Positions 20,040 to 30,918 of a DNA stretch of 64,000 nt are shown one piece after another. How positions within the stretch are numbered: the first letter of the stretch is position 1; each line of letters begins with the position of its first letter. The DNA comes from Leptasterias polaris (taxonomy: Eukaryota; Echinodermata; Asteroidea; Forcipulatida; Asteriidae), in contig JAZGTN010000044.1 in the NCBI GenBank assembly GCA_037783415.1, positions 2,923,501 through 2,987,500 of the forward strand, in the 5' to 3' direction. The translations under genes were made by a program, and so were the position numbers. The notes beneath the pieces were generated by a model, which saw only the letters and a program-made list of their open reading frames with translations, had not been told where the DNA came from and did no database searches.

Positions 20040-20253
20040 AATGCCCAATTTGTGCAGATCACTGTGGACTAGATTTTATAAAGAATCTCTATTCAATACA
20101 ATGATTTATTACTGGTGACATACCCGATAAGTTTAGACTGCACAAAATGTATTCGTACCGCCGTCGCCTTTCCCGTATAATAATGTAATACATGAAACGT
20201 GTGACGATAAACACATTTCCTTGTTGTACTTGTTTGCAAAAGAGAGTCAAGGG

Positions 20254-20545
20254 TCAAACATCATGCCAAAATGAAGGGCGCCCCCACTCTGATAAAACTG
20301 GATTTTTTGAGAGTTTTACGGTACAATTACTGATTGAACTCAACATCTTGTTTCCTTCCCTCATTTTGTCCGGTCTCCGATGCTGTGATCTTTCCTGCAT
20401 GGACTGGATCGTCTTCTGGTTTTCCTCTTTGAATTCAGATTTAGTGGCTTTTAGCGAGTGAGAAAATGAATTCTGTAGATCCTTGTGACTCTCCTTACTG
20501 CTCTTAAAATTTCTCAAAATCTTCTTTCGTAGCAGCAGTCATTTT
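20254..20545 (-). pseudogene. Broken coiled-coil-like reading frame, possibly transposon-derived
   Basis: On the minus strand a start MTAATKEDFEKF (near 20541) hits a stop, but the frame one base away continues as SSKESHKDLQNSFSHSLKAT, KSEFKEENQKTIQSMQER, then loses its character. The Lys/Glu/Gln/Ser-rich heptad-like composition resembles first ORFs of some retroelements, but I cannot name a family. It could also be a decayed 5' exon. It lies about 215 bases upstream of the Shark start codon. Confidence 0.3.
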
Positions 20546-20572
20546 GGAATTGGCTTCTAAGTTCTACTGACT

Positions 20573-20625
20573 CAGAGGTATACTGATGTATACTGACTCA
20601 GAGGTATACTGATGTGCACCATCGT
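20573..20625 (+). repeat. 24-bp tandem duplication
   Basis: TACTGACTCAGAGGTATACT is present twice in a row with TGATGTA spacers, upstream of the Shark 5' end. Confidence 0.7.
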
Positions 20626-21088
20626 GCAAGGCCGGGATATTTTTAAACCGTCTTGTTTTGAGTGCGAACCAACGTGAAGTGAACCTCTAACGCCACACCC
20701 CGATACTCAACCCATTCTTGATTACGTAGCGTGGAGAAACCAAATAATCACCGAGGGCGTTCAACAGTACATTATTGTAATTCGTAAGTAAGGTGTGACG
20801 ATTTTTTATCAAACCGTTTCGTCCTAAGACTGTGGACTACCACCCACGGTGGAATAAACAGATGGAACCAACACACCTGAGGCTGCAGTGTTCCTTTCGG
20901 ACCCCCCCCCCCCCCGGTTCTTCATCCGTCCTTTTCCCTTCTCTTCTTCTCAATCTTCAAAAGCATATCTGCGACGAGCCTTTAGGGTGGTGGAAGTCTA
21001 AACCTGAGATAACATGGGATTCCAAGCACAGGATGGGATCCCCTTATTACCACGGTTGGCCTACTTCGCAATTTTGTTGATCAAAAAT

Positions 21089-21293
21089 CAGGGGCGGATC
21101 CAGGATTTTCCAAACGGGGGCCGTGAAAATTTACCAAGCAGCAATTGGTGAATGCAATTTGTGGCTCATACGAGCGCGTAACGCGAAGCCCTTATACGGT
21201 GTGGCAGGAGATTCTGTCCCCCATATGGAGAACTGTGTACAAACTGGTTTTTTTTTTTCGTTTTTTTTGTCGAGCAAAAGTATCCGCCCTTGA
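21089..21293. mobile_element. Possible hAT-type non-autonomous element
   Basis: Left end CAGGGGCGGATCCAGGATTT is a widespread hAT-like terminus; about 200 bases on, GTATCCGCCCTTG is its imperfect inverted partner. The target duplication is not clear. Confidence 0.5.
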
Positions 21294-23637
21294 CAAATAA
21301 AACACGCCCGCAAACGGTCTGAAGCATTTGTTGTTGAAACAATTGTTTCTTTCCAATAATTATGATAACAAAATTTCACCGGTGCCTTGATTAAATTCAT
21401 CAACGAGGTCTCCGCAAAAAGTGCTTTTCAGAGCGGCCACCAGTTACTTTTATTTCAAGAGCAGTCAAACTGATTTTGTTTAAAGAGCTGTTTATTGGAT
21501 TTCAAGTTCAGTTATTTTAATTCAAATATCTGCTCTAATGTAAAAAGAAAACAATTAATTCTCTTAAAAATCAAACTAACTCCTTCAACTCCACCCCCTC
21601 TCTTCTAAACCCCCCGCCCCCCAAAAAAAAAACTACTACTAAAAGCTACTAACGAAAAACTCCTCTCGAAATGTTTGTACTATTAACTGGCTTATTTTGA
21701 TAGATTCGTTTTCTGCTCGGCAAGATTTGTATGCGCTTAGTCACTACTTTGTGTGCCTATCTTCATAATAAGATACATTATAAGTTGAGGACGCCTGTCT
21801 CCATTTCAAACAAAATTGGCCCTGAAAAAAAAAAATAAGAGCGAAAGATTATGGCAGACTTGTGCAACGGTTACAGCAGAACTATGTTATTGTTTCTACT
21901 ACCTTTGGATAAGCTGGTGAACAGATAACACTAGTTGGGAAACTTTTTTTTTATTTCTTCAATTTTGTATATATATTTTTCAGAGGAGTAAACATTTATT
22001 GATTGAGCAAAGTCCAAAATGGGATTTTGCTTCTCAACAGCAACTTGTTTGTTGATTTATTTTCCCCTAATAGGCCTATGTAGGCCTAATAATACATCGA
22101 TGAAACAAAAACAATTTGTTTGTTTTTATGTTAACATAATATAATTATACAGTACCGATGTGTGATACTTTTTACAGGCTACCCTGGCCAAATTACCTCT
22201 TTAAAAGAATGTTGCTATATAAGAGGATACCAAAATAAAGAAACACAAAGCAGACAGAATAAGTTGGACTACAGAATGTACTCTTTATATAAGCAGAACA
22301 TCTTTACTTCTGGTCTGTATAATGAAGGTTGACTGTGTACAGTGCTTTCGATCCCGTGTCCAGCGCTTTCGATCCCGTGTCCAGCGCTTTCCCGTGTCCA
22401 GCGAGCCCAAATGCTCGTGGATTATATCCGCATGGCTTGTTGGAAAGAACACGGTGCTCATCACACATCGGTGAATGGTAAAAAATAAAACTTTAATAAA
22501 ATATTATATGGATTTGTATTATCAAAAACTACTTTTATGGAAGACGATTATCTAAAATATTATATAAAAGTTACATAAATAATAAATCTGCAAACGAGGC
22601 ACTTATTTGCGAACTAACTAAGGTACGTTGTCAACACATGCCGCTGACGAGTTTTTTTCCGTAAACTTAAATGATTTGTTTCGCATTTTCCTTTATCTAA
22701 GGATATTCTTTACATGTCCGGGTATTGCATGTGTAGATTTAAGCTGGTGTTTTTGCTTAATTAATGTTTACAATTCGTTTCATCTACTGTTGACATTGAC
22801 AATTGACGGACCGATTTTGTACACGTAAGATCCCTGTAGAGTTTTGTCAGGATTAGCCCTTTTCTTTGTATAATTCATAGTTTGTATACTTAGCTTTTAG
22901 GTCAGCCTTTTAAACTATTAATATGCTTTTTAAAATATTCTTGCTGCATGTAAATATTATTTTAAACATAAACATATTTTTTTTGTCATCATAATTTTCA
23001 TATCCTAAGTTTCTCTTTTATTAATTTGTAACTATTCAAAGATTCAATTCCCATTTTAAGATTGGATTGCGTAGGCTTTCTCGTCAGTGGTTAGGTTCAC
23101 CTTTTTAATAATCCTAAGCGTCTTATAATGGGCTTGTATTGTCTGATTTATTATTATGCTTTGTTTTGTCAGTATCACAATACCATTTCTACATCAGTAG
23201 TGCATTTTGGTTTACAAATATTGTTTTTAAGCATACATTTGTTGTTTCTTGTACTGTTTGTTGAAATGTTGGCCATAATAATAAAAGTGTTAGTCGTAAT
23301 GTACAAGAAAACCGTGCAATGACTCAAATCCCATAAAACTAATCATCAATAATGGTGTCTTTTCCCTATTTACGTGTATAAGAAGAGCAATGCTTTAACT
23401 GGTTTTGTTTTCTAAAAACAATCCTTTTTAGAAGGAATGATTTTCGTCGAATTGAAACTGGTTCCTTATTCACATGTGACGATACATAGTCCACAGGGAA
23501 ATAACATTATCGAAATGGGATTTAATACAAATTCAAAAAGTTGAACGAGGAGTGCACATATACATTGTTCATTACACTGAATAAAGGTGCGCTCTAGATT
23601 ATGTTTGGTCTCAGCCAATCGGATATAGGTTTGTTAA
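21294..23637. other. No gene seen; AT-rich intergenic DNA
   Basis: Strongly AT-rich. A short tandem triplication of CCAGCGCTTTCGATCCCGTGT occurs at about 22341-22401 (unit shortened in the third copy). No splice-flanked coding stretch was found on either strand. Confidence 0.45.
23521..23526 (-). promoter_or_regulatory. Possible polyadenylation signal ATTAAA
   Basis: About 110 bases after the stop codon of the 100-residue membrane protein candidate, on its strand. A common signal variant but not unique in AT-rich DNA. Confidence 0.3.
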
Positions 23638-23940
23638 CTACGTGCTGGTTTCAATTTGGATGGATTGTTCGTAAACGTATGGAAGAGGTTTCTCCACTCC
23701 ATTGACAGTCCCTTCGACTTCGTCATTGGTGGCGTTCATCTGACTGGTGGTGACGTTAACCTGACTGGTGCGGACTGGTGGTGCTGATGACGGCGGCTCT
23801 ACAACGGTCTCGAGTTTCCGATCAGGCAAGTCCAAGACGCCGAAGAGTTGCTTGTACATCGCAAAGATGACAATGGAGAAAACAGCGCAGCACAATACCC
23901 CGATGGAGACCCACATACCGGTCAGATCAATGACGGTCAT
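23638..23940 (-). CDS. Candidate 100-residue single-pass membrane protein
   Basis: Starts at ATG 23940-23938 in a strong context (CACCATG) and ends at a TGA-type stop at 23638-23640; 100 residues. A hydrophobic segment at about 9-29 (MWVSIGVLCCAVFSIVIFAM) is followed by Lys30 and then Arg41-Lys42, predicting a cytoplasmic C-terminus. The tail is rich in Val, Thr, Ser, Pro and Glu, with Tyr88 and Tyr90 near the end. The base composition is GC-richer than the surrounding DNA, which supports coding. A possible ATTAAA polyadenylation signal lies at 23526-23521. I do not recognise the family; it might be a last or single coding exon. Confidence 0.5.
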   Translation of the reverse strand: MTVIDLTGMWVSIGVLCCAVFSIVIFAMYKQLFGVLDLPDRKLETVVEPPSSAPPVRTSQVNVTTSQMNATNDEVEGTVNGVEKPLPYVYEQSIQIETST

Positions 23941-24242
23941 GGTGAATACCGTATTATCCAAAATTCAGTTTGCAGTTCCTGGGTGTCTGTCTCCCCAAAT
24001 TCCAACTGTCTAAGGAATATAATTAGCAGCTTCTATCTGGAACATTCACCTGTGTTTCAAAGAGAAAACATTTAATTTGTAAAAATGCGAAGTACATCAT
24101 GTTCTCAAACCAGTGTTTATAAATGCCCGTTTTCGAAACCGCAGCTTGGTGGACTGCAGCTCCGGTTTAGGCACTGTCCGCCTGTTTGAAGTGCCGTACC
24201 ACAAGTGTACGTTTTCAATTACCCACAGAGTCAGACACCTGA

Positions 24243-24447
24243 GGTACGAAGTGACTTGGGTACGAAGTGACTTGGGTACGAAGTGACTTGGGTACGAAGT
24301 GACTTGGGTACGAAGTGACTTGGGTACGAAGTGACTTGGGTACGAAGTGACTTGGGTACGAAGTGACTTGGGTACGACGTGACTTGGGTACGACGTGACT
24401 TGGGTACGACGTGACTTGGGTACAACGTGACTTGGGTACGATGTGAC
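24243..24447 (+). repeat. 16-bp tandem array (GGTACGAAGTGACTTG)
   Basis: About 13 units. Left units read GAAGTGAC and the right-hand units GACGTGAC, GACGTGAC, CAACGTGAC and GATGTGAC, so variants are sorted along the array. Open in all three minus-strand frames, hence the spurious SYPSHFVPK-type reading frames. Confidence 0.93.
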
Positions 24448-24786
24448 CGACATTCTTTTTAAGTACCACCACCACATAAAGAGATGTACACACCACCGCA
24501 AACCTCACTCGAAAGTTACCGCAGTTATGGTGTACCACGGAACATTATGCAATGGCTGTAGCTGTACAGGTTGTTTGATGACAACTTTATGATTGGAATA
24601 AATACTCTTTCCCATAACGGTATATGTGCGTTTAAATGCATGATATTGCCTCATCACTTAATATATAGTATATACCTTGGTGAAATTTCTCAAACCAATT
24701 GAACTCTGTGTTTTAGGAGAACGGAATGTAAAACACATTACCTGATGTACAAAATAAAGTACACGGTGAATTTATACTGTCCAAAG

Positions 24787-25041
24787 ATGTCTTCCACTGT
24801 GGGCGGTGTACTACACAATTTGTTTTGTTTTATAGTAGCTGGAAGTTTACTTGCCTCTCAGCGTAGTGTTATTGCGGGCACTGTCTATATGACGGACTCC
24901 TATACAAATTATCCAACGTTGTATTTACCTAATGGCAAACAAGGTTTTTTTACAATTCATCCCCCACAGACACACACTGATAACCAACAACAGAATAATG
25001 CATTACATATTGACAACAACGCTGATAAGATCATTGCCTGA
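24787..25041 (+). CDS. Doubtful 84-residue secreted candidate
   Basis: ATG at 24787 (A at -3) opens a frame whose first 28 or so residues (MSSTVGGVLHNLFCFIVAGS...) look like a signal peptide, followed by a Tyr/Asn/Thr-rich stretch and a Gln/Asn/His-rich end. No homologue recognised, composition is not clearly coding and the region is AT-rich. It may be a chance frame or part of a repeat. Confidence 0.18.
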   Translation: MSSTVGGVLHNLFCFIVAGSLLASQRSVIAGTVYMTDSYTNYPTLYLPNGKQGFFTIHPPQTHTDNQQQNNALHIDNNADKIIA

Positions 25042-25430
25042 CATCTGGTTGTTCGGAACTCGATTCCCGTTATAACAACGTTTGCAATTGCAACTATTTC
25101 TTGACATAACTTACCAACAAATCCAGATGGGTAGATTGCATTTCCATACGTTTACGCCATGATTTTATTTTTTTTTTTTTTTTGGAGGTAACCTACACTT
25201 GCCCTTTGAACACAATTGCATGCGTCAACGCTCCGCAATCAATGATTTGAGGCATTGTATTGTTATTCAAATAGTGGGGTGTTGTGCTTACCACCAGAGT
25301 GGTGCCACTTTTATAAAAGAGTGGCCTTATCCAAACATAATGATGGTACGTGTACATTCCAGGGAAGGCAAGCAGGGGTGCTGCCAGACTGTTTTTTTTC
25401 TGTTTACTATTATAAGCATGGAGATTGCTA

Positions 25431-25463
25431 AGCATGGAGGTAGGTTATTCCTACCTCCATGCT
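25431..25463. repeat. Perfect 14-bp stem hairpin (AGCATGGAGGTAGG)
   Basis: AGCATGGAGGTAGG (25431-25444), a 5-base loop, then CCTACCTCCATGCT (25450-25463). A direct copy of AGCATGGAG-like sequence precedes it at 25416. Similar CATGGAGGTA/TACCTCCATG pairs occur at 32.5 and 42.0 kb. Confidence 0.8.
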
Positions 25464-26941
25464 ATGTAAGAACTTCCACCTAAAATTGTAACAATAACCA
25501 AAACAATTGTTTAGCCAGTGTTAAATATTCTATTAGTTCGAAACTGATGAAGGGGCGTTTTTTCGGTTTTTTCTCTGTCAAACTTTGAGATGTTCCCCTT
25601 TACTTCAAATCAAAAGTAGTTATAAATTGTACAAATAGGGTGACAATTTTGTAACAATAAAAAGTAATGTTTTGTTTTTCCTACAGTTAGTTTTGTACGA
25701 ATCGTGGCCGCACGACATCCAGGTCTGATGGCTCTTATGTAAACATTGTTATGTCAATATCGAAAGGCCCAGACTAAAGTCTGTCGTTGGTGGCTTGAAA
25801 AGGGACATCACAGGGTGAATGATTGACCTCTGGGCAGATTTAGGGGTGGGCGCAGCCCTTGTTTTCACCGACTGGAAAAAATATGAATTGAAAGGCAAAT
25901 AATACAAATTCCTGATTTCAAAAGGAGTTTACAAATAAAAGATATTTAACTAGCGTCCTATAGAGCGTGCCTCGGACCAGATAGCAACTCTATGATAGTA
26001 CATGGAAAACTGAATACGAACGAAACCAAAGTAGATTTCCCTTTTATACTCTTTAAACATTTGTTATCAAAATCGAGGGGGAAACTGTCCAAGAATTGCC
26101 CCAGATTGCACCAAAGAGCCAACTAGAATCTAATTTTTCTCGGGCCTTCAAGCGGGCCCCGCACCACACGCCATAAGGGTTTCGGGCTTGGCATTTAGGC
26201 CATGGGGGAAAAACCACAATTTAATCGTTATGGTGTTTTTTTTATGAAGCAAAACAATATGTTTTTAAAGTCTTTTGGGGACAACAATGTTACGGTATCA
26301 AATTGCAACGAAACATTTTGGGCAGTCTATTATATTCACAAACATCCATGTGGTTCCCTGTATAAATAGATATTACGTACCTTTAAGACTACGTCAGGGT
26401 TAAGATTTCGCAGGAATGCCACAACTGTAGGCCTACTGAAGTTCCAGCGTATTCATGCAGCGGATCTGCCAGTGATATATTATGTTCATTAAGTAAACGG
26501 ATTTCTTTGCTACGTTTACAGAAAACATAGGTTGTGTGTAGTTTCCAAAAACAGACGGAAGTGATCCATAAAGGAATCTTCTTGACAAGGAAAATAAGAT
26601 CAGTGAGCAAACGGTTGATTAGTCACATGCCTTTCGTGTTAAGCCTACTTTATTCTGATTACAGGGCCTCAGCGGTGGAAAATACGGGGTGGGGGTGGGG
26701 ACAGGTGCCAAATGCCATCAGCTACTTTCTTTGCCCCCCAAAAGGCCCTGCCTCATTTTCTCCCCGCATTGACCGAAACTTAATTTAATCAATAGTAGGC
26801 CTACCAAATAATATTAAAGGTTATGTTTGTCCCCCACTAAATTTAAGCTTCCCCTCCCCAGCTTATAAGTGCAACCTGTACAGGTTTCACTACACTAAAT
26901 TGGGCAAACATTGGTGGGGATCATGCACATAGATTGTGGTA
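25464..26941. other. No gene seen
   Basis: AT-rich intergenic sequence; reading frames are short and unlike protein. No element recognised. Confidence 0.4.
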
Positions 26942-27114
26942 TAGACCTTATGCATATGACGTCATTTGAGTAGGGCGCCCTCACCTAGAGGTCAAAAGGA
27001 AGATGCTCATTGGCCAATCCTGTGCGCCGCGCGTACAAATCAGCGCGTTTCCATTGTTTCATCATCAGTTTACCTCTAAGATGGCGGCTTGGTGACGTCA
27101 ATGCATAAGGTCTA
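26942..27114. mobile_element. TIR element carrying CRE-like and YY1-like motifs, 173 bp
   Basis: Termini TAGACCTTATGCATATGACG (26942) and CGTCAATGCATAAGGTCTA (to 27114) are inverted over about 22 bases. Each terminus ends inwards in TGACGTCA. The body is GC-rich (GCGCCGCGCG) and holds AAGATGGCGGC. No coding capacity. Confidence 0.8.
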
Positions 27115-27838
27115 TTATCATCAGTTATCATCAACCGTGGTCCTTTGGCTTTGGAAGTGGGGGGATGGTTCATGAAAACTGGCAGCAAGTCCAATTGGGG
27201 GGAAAGAAAACATTATCGGAATGTTACTTTCTGGGGTTAGCCAGAATTTGCAAAGCTTCTCAGACTAGGGTTGCCTAGCACCGCCACCAAGACAACATAT
27301 AATTTATTCCCTTCTTACATATTTCCCCTCCCGCCCCTATTTTCTTCAGCACAACCAAAAAGGATTCTATGTTTGTTTGGTTTCATGAACGCCACTGTGC
27401 CTTGTATGTCGACCTCCCACCTCCCCCTTCATTATTGCCCAAGTCTTCCCTAAAATATTAAAACAGCAGTCAATAAATGATGAGTTTTTCAATTATTTTT
27501 ACCATGTGTATACTTTACTTCACATTGCCAACAGAGGGCAGCCTTTGTTTTGCCAGGAGCTCGTCCTTGGTTGTGCGATCACCACTGCGTGTTTTTCCTA
27601 TCAACCACAGTACGCCTATACGCATGGATAACTATACTTTGTGAAAGATCCTTTGAAAAAACTTGTATGCACCAATGATTCTTGGAATACACATGTATGT
27701 GGGTTAGGTCATTGGTGTTTGAAGAAATTTTGTATGGTATCTTGAGAGTAATAACGACTTGATTTCAAAGTCTATAGTTAATATAACAGCACCTGTTTGG
27801 AAAGTCCTTGCTCCCGATGAGCAGGATGACGTTATTGA
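27115..27838. other. No gene seen
   Basis: Intergenic, pyrimidine-rich near 27300-27450; nothing recognised. Confidence 0.4.
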
Positions 27839-28300
27839 CAATTTGCTAATTATTGTAGAACCACGTTGTCCAAAAATGGTGTTGTCCAGCGTGGCACTTT
27901 ATTCTGGAATAGTCTGGATGACTCTTTTAAATCGTTACGAACTCTTTCTATTTTTACTAAAAAACTAAAAAATCGTTTTTTAAATCAACGCTAAAATACT
28001 GTATGTAAATTTTGTAATGGAAATAACAACGGCCTTATTTCTGTCTTACACCCGTTATGTCCTGTCTTTTCATGTTTGTCTGTCTTTTTGGTCTGTCCGT
28101 CCATAGGCTGGGGAACAAAAGCTGTTGCTTCTCCCCGGACCTAGATGTTGCCATTGTTTAAAGTTCACATTTGTTATCACTTTTATAAAATGTATGTGTA
28201 CTTTCATTTTGACTATAATTATTTTAGCATTCTGTATTTTTTCACTTTGTATTACTGTAGTTTGTGCAACATTGAATAAACGTATTCTGACTGACTGACC
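27839..28300 (+). mobile_element. LINE 3' end (CR1/L2-like group), 5'-truncated
   Basis: A frame at 27839-27994 reads GTLFWNSLDDSFKSLRTLS then IFTKKLKNRFLNQR-stop. This is the conserved 'LWNSL...S..SF+K+LK' ending of reverse transcriptase ORFs in CR1/L2-type LINEs. About 290 bases of 3' UTR follow, including CCATAGGCTGGGG and AACATTGAATAAACG, and end in (CTGA)n at 28287-28299. No RT catalytic core is present, so it is a dead fragment. Confidence 0.75.
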
Positions 28301-30064
28301 TTTATCCCGAATCCCCAATGCATACATGCATGAACCGTCTTACCCAAAAGTGGGCATCTGCATATCGGATGAACCTTTATGGGTCAAATAAAAAAGAGTG
28401 TAAACAAACTACTGTAATATACCACACGGTGCGATCGCCCATTCGAAACCAACATATGTGTATGTACGACTGTTTCATGTACAAATGCATGAGCAGAAAA
28501 CCATTGATAATTTAATTGAAGGGGTAAGAAAGGAGAAATAACGGTTATGCAATACGCTTAGTGTGGAAAATAGGTTTCTGGTGGTGAAGTAAACTTGGAT
28601 CCAGGTCCGAGTGTAGTGTTAGTATTAACATTTAATGTTAAAAGTATATGATGGCCTAACGTTTCGAACACAGAGTCTTTCGACTAAATGATACTAATGT
28701 TAATTCTAACTTAATGTTAAAACTAACAACAATAATAAAATAGTAGCACAAGGAAAAGACCAAGGCTAGTCTCGTAGTAGACAACCGTTTATGTTGTTCG
28801 GTCTGGTAAAACATTCAAATGCCCGATGAATCTTATTCTTTTAATTGCTCGTTTCACATTACGACAGACGTCCTTGCAGCGTAGTGTTTAAACAAAACTT
28901 GAAGAGCTACATCTGCGAGAAATATTTGTCAGTTAACAATGGAACCTCCCAGAAATGTAATTCGAAATGGAATAAGTATTCTGTACTCTGTGAATAACCT
29001 ACTGTAACCAGTTTAATTCTAATTTGCTGTAAGATACGCTGTTTCATTTATTCTCTTTTCTATGTAAATGTATGTTGATTAGAGAGCAATAAAATGTTGT
29101 TCCCAGGGGGGAAAAATAAAAAAAATTGTAGAACAAGTTAATTTATAAAGCAGTGAGGAGCTGCCCTCCACTCTAGGCTCCTATGCAGTTCGTGAGTCTC
29201 ACCCGTCCTTCCATCACTCATCACACACAAAATGGACCCTCTCATGGCCTTTCCACTCTTGTCCCCAAATGAGATCACGCACAAAATGCAAGAGTGAACT
29301 AAAATAATACCCCACCCCCTATTGCAAACGTCTGCTTGGTTACGCCACTGCACGTTATAGCTCCCCTCTCAAATCAGGGTGGTTTGATTAATTCTTACTC
29401 CCCCTCATGGTTAGATTGATGCTCTATGTTATACGAATTTAAAGAGGCTTTACATACAAACAAAATGTTTACAAAAAGTGCTTGCACTCCCAGCAAGTCT
29501 TCAAAGGATTATTGGGGGTTGTTTTCTGGACATGAAGACAAATAGTGGGAACCTCTGGGTATACCCACGGCCCCCATCGGACATGGTATTTTATTTGTCT
29601 ATACTGCAGCTCATCATGGTCAGGTTCCATATTTCCATTTAGCAGTTTCCAATGTTACTGATCATGGAGGGATGAGGTGCTGAGAGTCCTGAGACTAAAG
29701 ATTTCCCTCCAGCCTCAGTCGGTATATGGTTACCTTGTTTTGAAAAGTGAGAGAACAGACCCCGGGATGAGACCCGGATGCATTGACAAAGTTCTTTTGC
29801 CAAGACGACACTTCTTATAGACTCAACTCAAAGTAATTTTTTTATTTTTTATTTTTTTTCAAATCGAAATCCACCGCACCGTCCAGCAGGTTACAATGCA
29901 GTTTTAACCGGACGTAGACTGACCCATATTATGGGACCCGACTTGAGCCAAGTCTAACACTAACTACGTCAATCTTGCTCCAAGAGAGGGCTGACAACTT
30001 CCGACTGCCAGACTGGAGAGGGTTTCCTGCTGACCGCACTGAAGGAGAAATCACACTGAGCCAA
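28301..30064. other. No gene seen; possible hAT end at 29337-29352
   Basis: Mixed intergenic DNA. GGTTACGCCACTGCA at 29339-29353 is the reverse of a common hAT-type terminus (TGCAGTGGCGTAACC); I did not find a convincing partner. An AATAAA at 29088-29093 has no gene attached. Confidence 0.4.
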
Positions 30065-30226
30065 TAGACCAATCCATTAAGCCCCGCCTCCTCACGAGTT
30101 GACCAATCACAGCCACTAAACCTGATCACCATTAGAGCAAAGATCACCAAACGGCTCAAATGGTGATCAGATTTCGCGGCTGTGATTGGTCAATGAGAAA
30201 TGGGCGGGGCTTAATGGATCGGTGTA
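30065..30226. mobile_element. 162-bp foldback MITE H, copy 1
   Basis: TAGACCAATCCATTAAGCCC ... GGGCTTAATGGATCGGTGTA with long inverted halves (GTTGACCAATCACAGCC against GGCTGTGATTGGTCAA; GATCACCATT against AATGGTGATC). TA borders both ends, as in Tc1/mariner-type targets. Same length as the copies at 55250 and 58469. Confidence 0.85.
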
Positions 30227-30918
30227 TACACTGTACATGTATGATTCATAACCGAGCCTTTGATCAGTTGTTTGTTTTGTTCTTACCCTCTAAACGAAAT
30301 CACAAAAATGAGCTCACCAAAAATAACAATGAGCCCCGTTGTGACGCTACAGGGCTTGGAACCTTCCAAGTCCCGACTTCCGTTTCATATTGGAAACAGA
30401 AATTAAGTCTATATTTATCTCATTGTGGACGGTGGAGGACGGCTGGACGTAATGAGATCAACGTCCTTCATGAGTCACGGAACAGTCGTCAACAGTTATG
30501 ACGTATACTTTGTGGGTTTCGGCATATGAGACCAAATATCTCAAGCTCATTCGTGTTTACGCTGCATACACAGAACGGACATGTGATAACGCTCCTCTGT
30601 GTTGGTGCACTACTACAACAATTATGGGTGTGTTTATATTGAGTGCTGCATTGAATTTTGCGTGAACTGGTAGTGTTTTGTTGAATACTATTTTGCAGAG
30701 TGAAACTATAATTGTATGAGTCATCCATGGGAAATAATTCCTGACCTTATTTGCAACCCGCTGGGCCACCTACTAAATAGACGAGTCAAAAGGAGCAGTT
30801 TGGGTCCGTACTTCTGCATTAATTCATCGGTTGCTGATAACTGACTTTGTTGACAGTCTGTTGAGTATACTCGAGTAGTGACAACCTCTTATTGGGTTTC
30901 TGACATCCAGCCAGTCAC

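Noticed and set aside
24243..24447. Tandem arrays as CRISPR
   Set aside because: Units are contiguous with no unique spacers, and the genome is an animal's.
24097..24538. Minus-strand frames with repeated SYPSHFVPK
   Set aside because: Produced by the 16-bp tandem array.
29929..30159. Similar minus-strand frames (RLVIFALMV...CDWST) at 30.1, 55.3 and 58.5 kb
   Set aside because: They look like a small protein family but are the same stretch of the 162-bp MITE H read in one frame; their conservation is that of the DNA repeat.
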